From SIG714 sp964638675 (GTDB taxonomy: Bacteria > Bacillota > Clostridia > Oscillospirales > CAG-272): 38,489 nt of DNA. The notes below the pieces were generated by a model. That model saw nothing but the letters and a program-made list of their open reading frames with translations. It was not told where the DNA came from and ran no database searches. This document shows positions 1-7,294 of the stretch, piece after piece (position 1 is the stretch's first letter; each line of letters begins with the position of its first letter). Made by a program: the position numbers and the translations under genes. The stretch covers positions 1 to 38,489 of the forward strand of contig CAZXAU010000020.1 of assembly GCA_964638675.1 (NCBI GenBank), given 5' to 3'.

Positions 1-87
1 TGGTGCGGGTAACAGGACTTGAACCTGCACAGCCTTGCGACCATAAGAACCTGAATCTTACGCGTCTGCCAATTCCGCCACACCCGC
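1..87 (-). tRNA. tRNA-Leu (anticodon CAG)
   Basis: Read on the minus strand, this folds as a complete class II tRNA. The acceptor stem GCGGGTG pairs with TACCCGC, and CCA is encoded at the 3' end (positions 1-3). The anticodon stem TAAGA/TCTTA encloses the loop TTCAGGT, giving anticodon CAG for leucine CUG codons. A long variable arm and a TTCAAGT T-loop are present, as expected for tRNA-Leu. The gene is transcribed from a strong promoter at 155-182. The window ends at the CCA, so any downstream tRNA of a cluster cannot be seen. Confidence 0.96.
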
Positions 88-154
88 ATATTAAGTATAC
101 CGGCTTTTTTGCAATGAACAGAAAACCTTCCGTTCGTACCGTGTCTACTCTACT

Positions 155-182
155 ATTATATCACAAAAATTTATTTTGTCAA
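155..182 (-). promoter_or_regulatory. Promoter of the tRNA-Leu gene
   Basis: On the minus strand a consensus TTGACA (-35, 177-182) and a perfect TATAAT (-10, 155-160) are separated by 16 bp. About 67 bp separate the -10 box from the mature tRNA 5' end, which leaves room for a short 5' leader removed by RNase P. Confidence 0.85.
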
Positions 183-199
183 GGATTTATTTAAAATAT

Positions 200-658
200 T
201 TAAATTTTTTTCTCTGATAAATAATAGGCATAATCGTTATATGTATAATGATTTTTTCCGGCAGATTGAAAGTCAGCACAATCATCAAATGACGATCGCT
301 CGATCTCATCCACATTTACTGTGTCAAGCCAATCGATTACATCAAGTTTATCTCGTATTTTTACCGAATGGGAACAAAGGACGTAATTCGGAATATTGCC
401 GTAAGGACATAGAGTTCCGTATCTGCATGACAAACAGCACTTAATTGTAACATCATCGGGAAGAGCCTTTTGCAAATTTGCGAGAGCATCTGTCCATTCC
501 GGACTTATCCCGTGAACCGTGTATTCTTTCCCCGAATACTCAACTCTTATGTTAATATTTGCGTCAACTCCACACCTTGTGTGTGAAAGCTCATATGGGG
601 CTTCGATCTCTTTGCCGGATACGATCAATTTTAATACTCCGCTGTATTGCGTTGTCAT
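200..658 (-). CDS. Uncharacterised protein with a cysteine cluster
   Basis: This 152-residue soluble protein has no signal peptide or membrane segment. The ATG is supported by a GAGGG ribosome site 7 nt upstream. The distinctive part is a central cluster, C74-C75-x2-C78-x5-C84, followed by C95, in the context CCLSCRYGTLCPYGN. Such spacing suggests a metal (Zn or Fe-S) site, but I do not recognise the family with certainty. The N-terminal half, with alternating hydrophobic and charged residues, looks like a beta-rich fold; the C-terminus is acidic and tyrosine-rich. It follows the serine hydrolase gene on the same strand after an 81 bp gap and precedes the tRNA promoter. Confidence 0.75.
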   Translation of the reverse strand: MTTQYSGVLKLIVSGKEIEAPYELSHTRCGVDANINIRVEYSGKEYTVHGISPEWTDALANLQKALPDDVTIKCCLSCRYGTLCPYGNIPNYVLCSHSVKIRDKLDVIDWLDTVNVDEIERSSFDDCADFQSAGKNHYTYNDYAYYLSEKKI

Positions 659-739
659 GATAATACCCTCACACTTCCTATTGATCTATAACAGTAATGA
701 GTCAACTACTACCAGTTATCCATTGATAAAAGCCTGTAA

Positions 740-1876
740 TCAGCCCTGCTGTCTGTCCACTTTGATCGATATATTATTATATATCTCTTCTATGATCATG
801 TCTGTATTATGTTTTCTTTCAAAGCGACTTAATTTTGTATTATGCATAACATTGCACATTACAATTATTATTATTCTTTTATCGAAATCAATTATGAAAG
901 AAGGACCTGTATAACCGCTGAAAGCAATTGTATTCTCACTGCAGTTAAAGGGTAGGTCATTTAAAACATCAATATTATTCCGATAACGCACTCCCATATT
1001 ATTATATGTTCTCATTACCTTCAGATCAGGATCGATTTCAAGAGCACTTTTATACATGTTGTTTATATCGTCTGTCGGAACAATATTTTTTAAGATCTCA
1101 TAATTTTCATGATTCTTGTCTTTATGCCACAACATCAATTTAATTGTTTCGGGTTTTAAAAGAGTATTATCCAAAAAGCTTTTCAAAAATTCAAGCAATT
1201 CTCCTCCGGTAGTAAAAACGGATGCATGACCTGTAATTATACCCAAACTTTTTGCGACACGGCCTTTAGTATCATGAATTAAACCGGGTTTAATGTAATC
1301 AATAGTTTTGTTATTCAGAGTTTCATAGTTATTTGAAGCAATATTATCGCCTGTCGGATCTACGGTAGTTTTAGATAAATTCAATTTTTGCAATATTTTT
1401 TCTTCTAAAATTTCGGCATAAGACTTATCATAAATTTTTTCAAGTATGGTTGAAAGAATAATATAGTGGGCATCAACATAAGTCGGAAAATTGCTTTTTA
1501 CATTTGCAGAAAATAAGATATTATAAAATTCTTCTTTACTTTTGGCATTTCCGAGATAACCGTTTGTCCATATCTCTTGATCATGGCTAAGTAGATCAAT
1601 CACTTTTACATTGTTTAAATATAAAAATCTGTCATCAATGTCCTTAATATGATCATCCAGATCTAATCTGCCTTCTTCATAGGCAATGTAAATTAAAACA
1701 GCTGTATAAACCTTGGTTAATGATGCAATGTCGTAAAGTGTATCCGAATTGCATTCTTTACAAAACGGTTTTATTTCTCTGTGCCCGAAAACGATCTCTT
1801 CACATATACCTTTTTTATAGATCTCAATTACGTAACCCGGCGAATGAAACTGCGTATACTTTTCTAAATCTATCAT
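740..1876 (-). CDS. Serine hydrolase of the beta-lactamase (class C/PBP4*) superfamily
   Basis: The 378-residue protein has the layout of beta-lactamase-related serine hydrolases. The catalytic SxxK motif is S52-L-T-K55 (in ASLTKVYTAV). The second motif region, residues 131-147, aligns with the usual Y-x-N segment but reads Y133-V-D135. The C-terminal GYTGPSF, followed by a strand (residues about 345-365), corresponds to the usual H-T-G-F-T-G segment. There is no signal peptide, so it is probably cytoplasmic. Such proteins include esterases, D-aminopeptidases and transpeptidase relatives; the substrate cannot be predicted. It is the third gene of a minus-strand run after the phosphate cotransporter and the DUF5662 gene (44 bp gap). 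The ribosome site is weak. Confidence 0.82.
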   Translation of the reverse strand: MIDLEKYTQFHSPGYVIEIYKKGICEEIVFGHREIKPFCKECNSDTLYDIASLTKVYTAVLIYIAYEEGRLDLDDHIKDIDDRFLYLNNVKVIDLLSHDQEIWTNGYLGNAKSKEEFYNILFSANVKSNFPTYVDAHYIILSTILEKIYDKSYAEILEEKILQKLNLSKTTVDPTGDNIASNNYETLNNKTIDYIKPGLIHDTKGRVAKSLGIITGHASVFTTGGELLEFLKSFLDNTLLKPETIKLMLWHKDKNHENYEILKNIVPTDDINNMYKSALEIDPDLKVMRTYNNMGVRYRNNIDVLNDLPFNCSENTIAFSGYTGPSFIIDFDKRIIIIVMCNVMHNTKLSRFERKHNTDMIIEEIYNNISIKVDRQQG

Positions 1877-1920
1877 AATTTCCGTTAAAAATCCCCTGAT
1901 ATTGACGATAATAACCTATT

Positions 1921-2472
1921 TTAATAGGTCTTTTTCTGTTTTATGTTCTCCTTAACGGCCTTTTTCAGCTTGTCGAACATCACCTTTTCGCCTTGGGTTT
2001 TGAGCAAAAGCAGATATTCTTCTATAAACTCGGCATTGCTTTTTTCCATCATAATCTTCGCCTTGCCGTTCATAAAATAATCGTAGGCAGACGAGTCTGT
2101 ATAATCCTTACCTTTATACGTTTTCGACGCTGCCATACGGTCACATATCATCTCGGCAAGATAGTTCATCGGCATTTTTACATATTTATACTCTTTTGTT
2201 GTCATATCAACATCTGTCCAGTATTCAAAGTGATGCTTGTTTCTGCCTTTATGATGCATCCACGCCTTGGAGTAACCGTATTCTTCTCTTTCGCCTTCAT
2301 TCGGCGATCTTGTGCCTTGATAATGCTTCACACTCGTGAAAAACTCGGTAGGAGAATACTTTGAAAGGTCATGCCTGAGTCCCTGAAAAGGAATTCCAGC
2401 CTTTACGCAGTGTATAAATACAAGATATCTGTGTTTATTAACTGTATGCAAATGTTTAAAAAATGCCGACAT
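1921..2472 (-). CDS. DUF5662 family protein
   Basis: The 183-residue soluble protein is rich in histidine and aromatic residues. It contains a block typical of the DUF5662 family: RHDLSKYSPTEF near residues 33-44, HHKGRNKHHFEYW near residues 73-85, and PMNYLAEMICDRMAA near residues 100-114. The paired His/Asp residues resemble an HD-like metal site, but no activity is established. Members are sometimes labelled catalase without support. The start codon lies 7 nt after the stop of the phosphate cotransporter gene, and a GGAAGG ribosome site sits inside the end of that gene, so the two are co-transcribed and probably translationally coupled. Confidence 0.85.
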   Translation of the reverse strand: MSAFFKHLHTVNKHRYLVFIHCVKAGIPFQGLRHDLSKYSPTEFFTSVKHYQGTRSPNEGEREEYGYSKAWMHHKGRNKHHFEYWTDVDMTTKEYKYVKMPMNYLAEMICDRMAASKTYKGKDYTDSSAYDYFMNGKAKIMMEKSNAEFIEEYLLLLKTQGEKVMFDKLKKAVKENIKQKKTY

Positions 2473-2479
2473 TTGAGTT

Positions 2480-4258
2480 TCAGATTCCTTCCAATGAATA
2501 TTTTATAAGGTAATCATTATACTTTTTCTTGAACGATTCATCATATGTTTTTATATTACCGAGATATTTATGCATTTCAAGCTCGTTTCTGTTCATCTCG
2601 ATAATGCAACCGGCAATATTCGAGCAGTGATCAGAAACTCTTTCAAGATTCGATACGATGTCTGTAAGTATGAATCCAGATTCAATAGTACAGTCAGACG
2701 AACGAAGTCTTTCGATATGCCTGTGCTTTATCTGCTCCTTCAGAACATCCACAACCTGCTCAAGAGGCTCAACCGATGCCGCAAGCTCGACATCATTTTC
2801 TTCAAACGCCCGTAAAGTTATGCTTGTGATCTCTCTTATTGCATCGAAGAGTACGGCAAGCTGATTTCTTGCCGAATCAGAGAAGACAAATTTCTTGTCG
2901 TACATTTCCCTTGACGATTCGCACAGATTGACCGAATGGTCGGATATACGTTCAAAATCGGATATAAGATGCAATATTTTAGCGGACTGACGGCTGACGT
3001 CATTAGACATTTTATATGTTCTCGAATTGAGCTGGACAAGATATGTTCCGAGCTTATCCTCAAACTTATCGACTTTATCTTCCTTTTCCCTGATCGAATC
3101 TTCGATTTTGGGATCATAATCATACATTATATCAAGCGCATCGTATATTGATTCAACCGAAAGGTGTGCCATGTCAAAAGCGACCTTTGTTGCTCTGTCG
3201 ATAGCAACGGCAGGTGTTGAAAGAAAGTGATCGTCAAGTGTCTCAAAGGTATCTTTTTCGTCAGGCTTTTCGTTTATACCGATATTTGTTAGCTTTTCAA
3301 GGAATGATTGCAACGGAAGCAGGAGCACCGCCGTGATTATATTAAAACCTGAGTGTATGATCGCTATATTTATTTGATTTGCAGGCGAACTCAAAAATGA
3401 CGAAGTATCTACAAACAACGAAATCCCGAAATATCCGACAAGGCAGATTAATGTACCTATAATATTAAAGTATAAATGTGCGAGTCCGGCTCTTTTAGAT
3501 CTTTTGTTTGCCCCTATTGTAGCCAGAAGAACAGGAATAACTTTTCCTATATTCTGTCCGAGTATGATAGGAATTGCTGTTCCGAGCGACAAAGATCCAG
3601 TTACCGACAATGCCTGTAAGATACCTACAGATGCCGATGAGCTCTGGATTATTGCCGTAAGAATAATTCCAACAAGAACTCCTACAAATGGATTTGAAAA
3701 GGCTGTCATAAGCTCTGTAAACCACGCCTCATGTCCGAGCGGCTTTACAGCATTTGTCATATACGTCATACCCAGCATTAAAACGCCGAATCCGATTATA
3801 ATAGTTGAAATATCCTTCTTCTTTCCGTTCTTTGCGAACATGAAAACAAACACGCCGGCAAGTGCTATAAGTGGAGTGAGCGAAGAAATATTGATGATCT
3901 TCAAAAAGATGCTGCCACCCGATGAGATACCGGTCAATGAAAGGATCCAAGCTGTTACAGTTGAACCAATATTTGAACCTATAATGACGCTCACAGCTTG
4001 TGAGAGGTTCAGAATGCCCGAGTTTACAAAACCGAGTGCCATAACCGCCGTGGCTGTTGACGATTGAACTACTGCCGTTATTCCGAGTCCCAATATAAAT
4101 GCCTTGAACTTGCTTGATGTCACCTTACTCATGAAATCATTTCTCGGACCGCCGGCGATCTTTTCAAGACCTGCTCCCATTACCTTCATTCCGTAAAGAA
4201 AGAGCGCCACCCCACCGAGCAATGGAAGAATATTGTTAAAAATGAGGTCTACAATCAT
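2480..4258 (-). CDS. Na/Pi cotransporter family protein with PhoU-like domain
   Basis: The 592-residue membrane protein combines a Na+/phosphate cotransporter domain (two inverted hydrophobic repeats, residues about 1-320) with a cytoplasmic helical PhoU-like domain (about 340-560). The repeat signatures QSSTATAVMALGFV and QSSSASVGILQALS are the QSSS-type motifs of the NptA/YjbB/SLC34 family. It should import phosphate, or export it as proposed for E. coli YjbB, driven by sodium. A consensus promoter lies at 4355-4382, divergent from the pncB promoter. DUF5662 and serine hydrolase genes follow in the same direction. No Pho-box was recognised. Confidence 0.93.
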   Translation of the reverse strand: MIVDLIFNNILPLLGGVALFLYGMKVMGAGLEKIAGGPRNDFMSKVTSSKFKAFILGLGITAVVQSSTATAVMALGFVNSGILNLSQAVSVIIGSNIGSTVTAWILSLTGISSGGSIFLKIINISSLTPLIALAGVFVFMFAKNGKKKDISTIIIGFGVLMLGMTYMTNAVKPLGHEAWFTELMTAFSNPFVGVLVGIILTAIIQSSSASVGILQALSVTGSLSLGTAIPIILGQNIGKVIPVLLATIGANKRSKRAGLAHLYFNIIGTLICLVGYFGISLFVDTSSFLSSPANQINIAIIHSGFNIITAVLLLPLQSFLEKLTNIGINEKPDEKDTFETLDDHFLSTPAVAIDRATKVAFDMAHLSVESIYDALDIMYDYDPKIEDSIREKEDKVDKFEDKLGTYLVQLNSRTYKMSNDVSRQSAKILHLISDFERISDHSVNLCESSREMYDKKFVFSDSARNQLAVLFDAIREITSITLRAFEENDVELAASVEPLEQVVDVLKEQIKHRHIERLRSSDCTIESGFILTDIVSNLERVSDHCSNIAGCIIEMNRNELEMHKYLGNIKTYDESFKKKYNDYLIKYSLEGI

Positions 4259-4354
4259 AATATTACCCTATTCCTGTACATCATCTGCACACATTCCGGA
4301 TATCGCACCTGCGATATCATACATATACTTTTACAATTATTATTATACATAGAT

Positions 4355-4382
4355 ATTATAGCACAAATTTTATGTTTTTCAA
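4355..4382 (-). promoter_or_regulatory. Promoter of the Na/Pi cotransporter operon
   Basis: On the minus strand, TTGAAA (4377-4382) and a perfect TATAAT (4355-4360) are separated by 16 bp, with a TG two bases before the -10 box (extended -10 character). The leader to the ATG at 4258 is about 90 nt. The rest of the 275 bp intergenic region is very A/T-rich and holds the divergent pncB promoter. Confidence 0.8.
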
Positions 4383-4470
4383 GTGATTTCTTTTTTTTTG
4401 TATCAATAACCTAAAAACATTGAAAAATAATATCTTTTTTAGAATTTTTTGAAAAAATATCTCAAATCTC

Positions 4471-4499
4471 TTTACAAACCACCAATAATGGAGTATAAT
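4471..4499 (+). promoter_or_regulatory. Promoter of pncB
   Basis: TTTACA (4471-4476) and a perfect TATAAT (4494-4499) are separated by exactly 17 bp. The ribosome site AAAGAGG (4518-4524) and the ATG at 4534 follow, so the leader is only about 25-30 nt and leaves no room for a riboswitch. Confidence 0.85.
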
Positions 4500-4533
4500 A
4501 CAGAGGATTATATAACCAAAGAGGTTCAATGAA

Positions 4534-5979
4534 ATGAATAAATTTTCTTTAACAGACAACTATACCATGCTTTTCGACTTTTATGAAATGACCATGGGAA
4601 ATGGCTATTTCAACTGCGGAATGGCTGAAAAAATATCTTATTTCGATATGTTCTTCAGAGATATTCCTGACGGCGGCGGTTTTGCAATTGCAGCAGGACT
4701 TGATCAGGTCATTGATTATATTGAAGATCTGCATTTTACTGATGATGATATTGCTTATCTCGCAAGCAAAAAGATATTTTCGGCAGATTTTCTTGAATTT
4801 CTCCGCACATTCAAATTTACAGGCGATATCTGGGCAGTTCCCGAGGGCACACCTATATTCCCGGGTGAACCAATCCTTACAGTAAAAGCGCCTGCAATCG
4901 AAGCACAGTTTGTTGAGACATTTATTCTTCTTGCTATCAACCATCAGTCTCTCATTGCAACAAAAACTAACAGAATCGTAAGGGCAGCACAAGGCAGACC
5001 CGTTTCGGAATTCGGTTCAAGAAGAGCTCAGGGAGCATCGGGTGCAATTTTCGGAGCAAGAGCGGCATATATAGGCGGTGTTGCCAATTCGGCATGTACT
5101 ATTGCAGATGAAGTTTTCGGAGTTCCTGCATCGGGAACAATGGCTCACTCATGGGTTCAGATGTTTGACAGCGAATTTGAAGCATTTGATAAATACTGCA
5201 CTATTTATCCTCAGAGTGCCACTTTGCTTATAGATACATATAATGTTCTTGAGAGCGGACTTCCGAACGCAATAAAAGCCTTCAAAAAGCACGGAATTAC
5301 AAAATGTGCAGTAAGGATCGATTCAGGAGACATTACATATCTTTCAAAGCAGGTCAGAAAAGGACTTGATGATGCAGGACTTCCTGATTGCAAAATAGTT
5401 ATTTCAAATTCACTTGACGAGTACATAATAAGAGATCTTATACACCAGGGTGCAAATATCGATGCATTCGGTGTCGGCGAGCGGCTTATAACATCGAAGA
5501 GTTCCCCTGTTTTCGGCGGCGTATATAAGCTGGCGGCTGTTGAAGATGAGGACGGAAATATTATTCCAAAAATCAAGATAAGTGCAAATCCCGGAAAGAT
5601 AACGAATCCGCATTTGAAAAAGGTGTACAGAATATTCGAGAATCAAAGCGGGAAGGCGATTGCCGACGTAATATGCGTACACGACGAAGTTATTGACGAT
5701 ACAAAGCCCTATACCCTTTTTGACCCGAATTACACATGGAAAAAGAAAACGGTGGTTGATTATACGGCAAAAGAGCTTATGGTCAAAGTCTTTGAGAACG
5801 GAAAATGTATATATGAAAGACCGAGTGTGCAAGAAATCAAAGAGTACTGTGAAAAGCAGCTTGATCTTCAATGGGATGAAGTAAAAAGATTCGAGAATCC
5901 TCACAATTATTATGTCGATCTCTCTGAAAAGCTTTGGAATATCAAAAATAAGATGCTTGAAAACGGCGGAAAGCTTTAA
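4534..5979 (+). CDS. pncB: Nicotinate phosphoribosyltransferase
   Basis: This 481-residue cytoplasmic enzyme joins nicotinate to PRPP, with ATP use, to make nicotinate mononucleotide: the entry step of the Preiss-Handler route to NAD. Family landmarks are the N-terminal DNYTMLFDFYEMTMGNGYF segment, EFGSRRAQG (about residues 158-166), the SGTMAHSWVQMF segment with the conserved histidine (about 204-215), and VRIDSGDI (about 265-272) of the phosphoribosyl-binding barrel. Its length fits the roughly 480-490-residue Gram-positive form. It has its own promoter 35 bp upstream and an AAAGAGG ribosome site. The ddl gene follows in the same direction after about 195 bp, most of which is a structured repeat. 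Confidence 0.96.
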   Translation: MNKFSLTDNYTMLFDFYEMTMGNGYFNCGMAEKISYFDMFFRDIPDGGGFAIAAGLDQVIDYIEDLHFTDDDIAYLASKKIFSADFLEFLRTFKFTGDIWAVPEGTPIFPGEPILTVKAPAIEAQFVETFILLAINHQSLIATKTNRIVRAAQGRPVSEFGSRRAQGASGAIFGARAAYIGGVANSACTIADEVFGVPASGTMAHSWVQMFDSEFEAFDKYCTIYPQSATLLIDTYNVLESGLPNAIKAFKKHGITKCAVRIDSGDITYLSKQVRKGLDDAGLPDCKIVISNSLDEYIIRDLIHQGANIDAFGVGERLITSKSSPVFGGVYKLAAVEDEDGNIIPKIKISANPGKITNPHLKKVYRIFENQSGKAIADVICVHDEVIDDTKPYTLFDPNYTWKKKTVVDYTAKELMVKVFENGKCIYERPSVQEIKEYCEKQLDLQWDEVKRFENPHNYYVDLSEKLWNIKNKMLENGGKL

Positions 5980-6024
5980 TATCGGGCAATCTCACAAAAA
6001 CGCATTTTATCTATTAAGGATAAC

Positions 6025-6173
6025 AAGTCTGAAAAATTTATTTTGAAAAATATATTTTTTAGACAGTGTTTCGGAGCTTTCGCCACCGAAACGGCGGCGA
6101 TTTTGCAGTGCAAAACCAGCCCAAATTCCACAAGAAAGGAGACTTTCGCAATGTGAAAGTCATGGTAATAACA
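6025..6173 (+). repeat. Structured leader repeat, copy A (upstream of ddl)
   Basis: This is one of three related copies in the window; the others are at 19351-19462 and 21327-21463. In order it holds hairpin I (11-bp arms at 6027-6037 and 6054-6064), a smaller hairpin with arms GTTTCGG/CCGAAAC, a TTTTGCA/TGCAAAA hairpin, a conserved AAATTCC, the ribosome site AAGAAAGGA (6132-6140), and a 10-bp hairpin (6141-6161, arms GACTTTCGCA and TGTGAAAGTC). Exactly 12 nt then lead to the ATG at 6174. Relative to the other copies the last hairpin keeps pairing through compensating changes. An open frame runs through it into ddl, but conservation is in structure rather than protein. Confidence 0.82.
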
Positions 6174-7217
6174 ATGAAAAAAATAAATGTACTCTGTATT
6201 TTCGGCGGCAGATCGAGTGAGCACGAGGTCTCTCTCTCTTCAGCATACGGAATTCTCGAAAATACCGATATAGACAAATACAACATTTATAAGGTCGGAA
6301 TAACAAAAAAAGGCGAATGGTTCCTTTATACGGGAAGCAATGAAAATATAAAGAACGGCAGTTGGATCGAAAGAAAAGATGAGCTTCACCCCTGTACTCT
6401 GCTTCCCGGTTCACTACTATATTGCTTCGACTGTAAAAACAGCTTTCAGATCGATGTCTGCTTTCCTGCCATTCACGGAGGATACTGTGAGGACGGAAGA
6501 CTTCAGGGGCTTCTTGACATGTGCAACATAAAATATGTCGGACCCGGCTGTGCTTCTTCGGCAATCTGTATGGATAAGGCATTTACCAAAGCAATACTAT
6601 CAATGAAGGGAATACCTATGGCGAAATGGCTTGTGCTCAATAAGGCTTCATCTGTATATTCGTCGGATGATGTAATGAACGCTCTCGGTTGCCCTGTCTT
6701 CGTCAAACCTGCAAACGCCGGAAGCTCGGTGGGTGCAAATAAAGCAACCGATAAGCAAAGCTATGACAATGCTGTCGAAATTGCCTTTAAAGAAGATGAA
6801 AAGATCCTTGTGGAGCAGTATATATGCGGAAAAGAAGTTGAGCTTGCTGTAATGGGTAGGGGCGAAAATATCACGGTATCTATGCCCGGAGAGATCGACC
6901 CAGGTGCACTATTTTATGACTACGAGACAAAATACAAAAACGACACCGCAAAATATTACATTCCTGCAAGGATCAGCGAAGAAACGATATCTGACCTTCG
7001 TAATTATGCAAAAATTATTTATACATCACTCGATTGCAAGGGACTTTCACGCATCGATTTCTTCGTGACCGAGAATGAGGATATATATTTCAATGAGATT
7101 AATACCCTTCCCGGCTTCACTCCCATAAGTATGTACCCCAAATTGTTTATTTCTCTTGGAATGACATACTCTGAAATAATCGACAAACTGCTTTCAAATG
7201 CTCTTGAGGGCAACTAA
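6174..7217 (+). CDS. ddl: D-alanine--D-alanine ligase
   Basis: This ATP-grasp enzyme joins two D-alanines for the peptidoglycan precursor. Visible motifs are FGGRSSEHEVSLSSA at the N-terminus, GPGCASSAICMDKAFTK, VKPANAGSSVGANKA in the ATP-grasp core, RIDFFV, and EINTLPGFTPISMYPKL with the metal-binding Glu and Asn near the C-terminus. I start it at ATG 6174, giving 347 residues that begin MKKINVLCIFGG, which matches the family. An upstream in-frame extension to 6066 would be translated repeat sequence, and an intermediate ATG lies at 6162. The ribosome site AAGAAAGGA is 33 nt upstream in linear distance and about 12 nt if the intervening hairpin folds. Confidence 0.95.
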   Translation: MKKINVLCIFGGRSSEHEVSLSSAYGILENTDIDKYNIYKVGITKKGEWFLYTGSNENIKNGSWIERKDELHPCTLLPGSLLYCFDCKNSFQIDVCFPAIHGGYCEDGRLQGLLDMCNIKYVGPGCASSAICMDKAFTKAILSMKGIPMAKWLVLNKASSVYSSDDVMNALGCPVFVKPANAGSSVGANKATDKQSYDNAVEIAFKEDEKILVEQYICGKEVELAVMGRGENITVSMPGEIDPGALFYDYETKYKNDTAKYYIPARISEETISDLRNYAKIIYTSLDCKGLSRIDFFVTENEDIYFNEINTLPGFTPISMYPKLFISLGMTYSEIIDKLLSNALEGN

Positions 7218-7234
7218 TAAAATACAATTTATAG

Positions 7235-7275
7235 AAAACACGAGGGACTTTCTTGCGACGGTTCCTCGTGTTTTT
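7235..7275. terminator. Bidirectional terminator between ddl and the envelope operon
   Basis: A perfect 11-bp stem (AAAACACGAGG at 7235-7245 with CCTCGTGTTTT at 7264-7274) encloses an 18-nt loop. The plus-strand end runs into TTTTT and the minus-strand end into TTTTCT. It sits between convergent genes and can serve both. Confidence 0.9.
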
Positions 7276-7294
7276 ATCAGCTTGTTTTTATACT

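Noticed and set aside
519..914. Open frame of 131 codons on the plus strand
   Set aside because: It runs opposite to two genes with good motifs and ribosome sites and has no recognisable protein features.
3504..4067. Long open frame of 187 codons opposite the Na/Pi cotransporter
   Set aside because: This is an antisense shadow of a conserved membrane protein and has no start signal of its own.
4356..4559. Small open frame of 67 codons on the minus strand
   Set aside because: It lies in A/T-rich DNA holding two divergent promoters and overlaps the pncB start; the product is low-complexity and hydrophobic.
6066..6173. In-frame N-terminal extension of ddl
   Set aside because: The extra residues are the translation of the leader repeat. 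The same sequence is read in another frame upstream of atpD, and the family N-terminus begins at the ATG of 6174.
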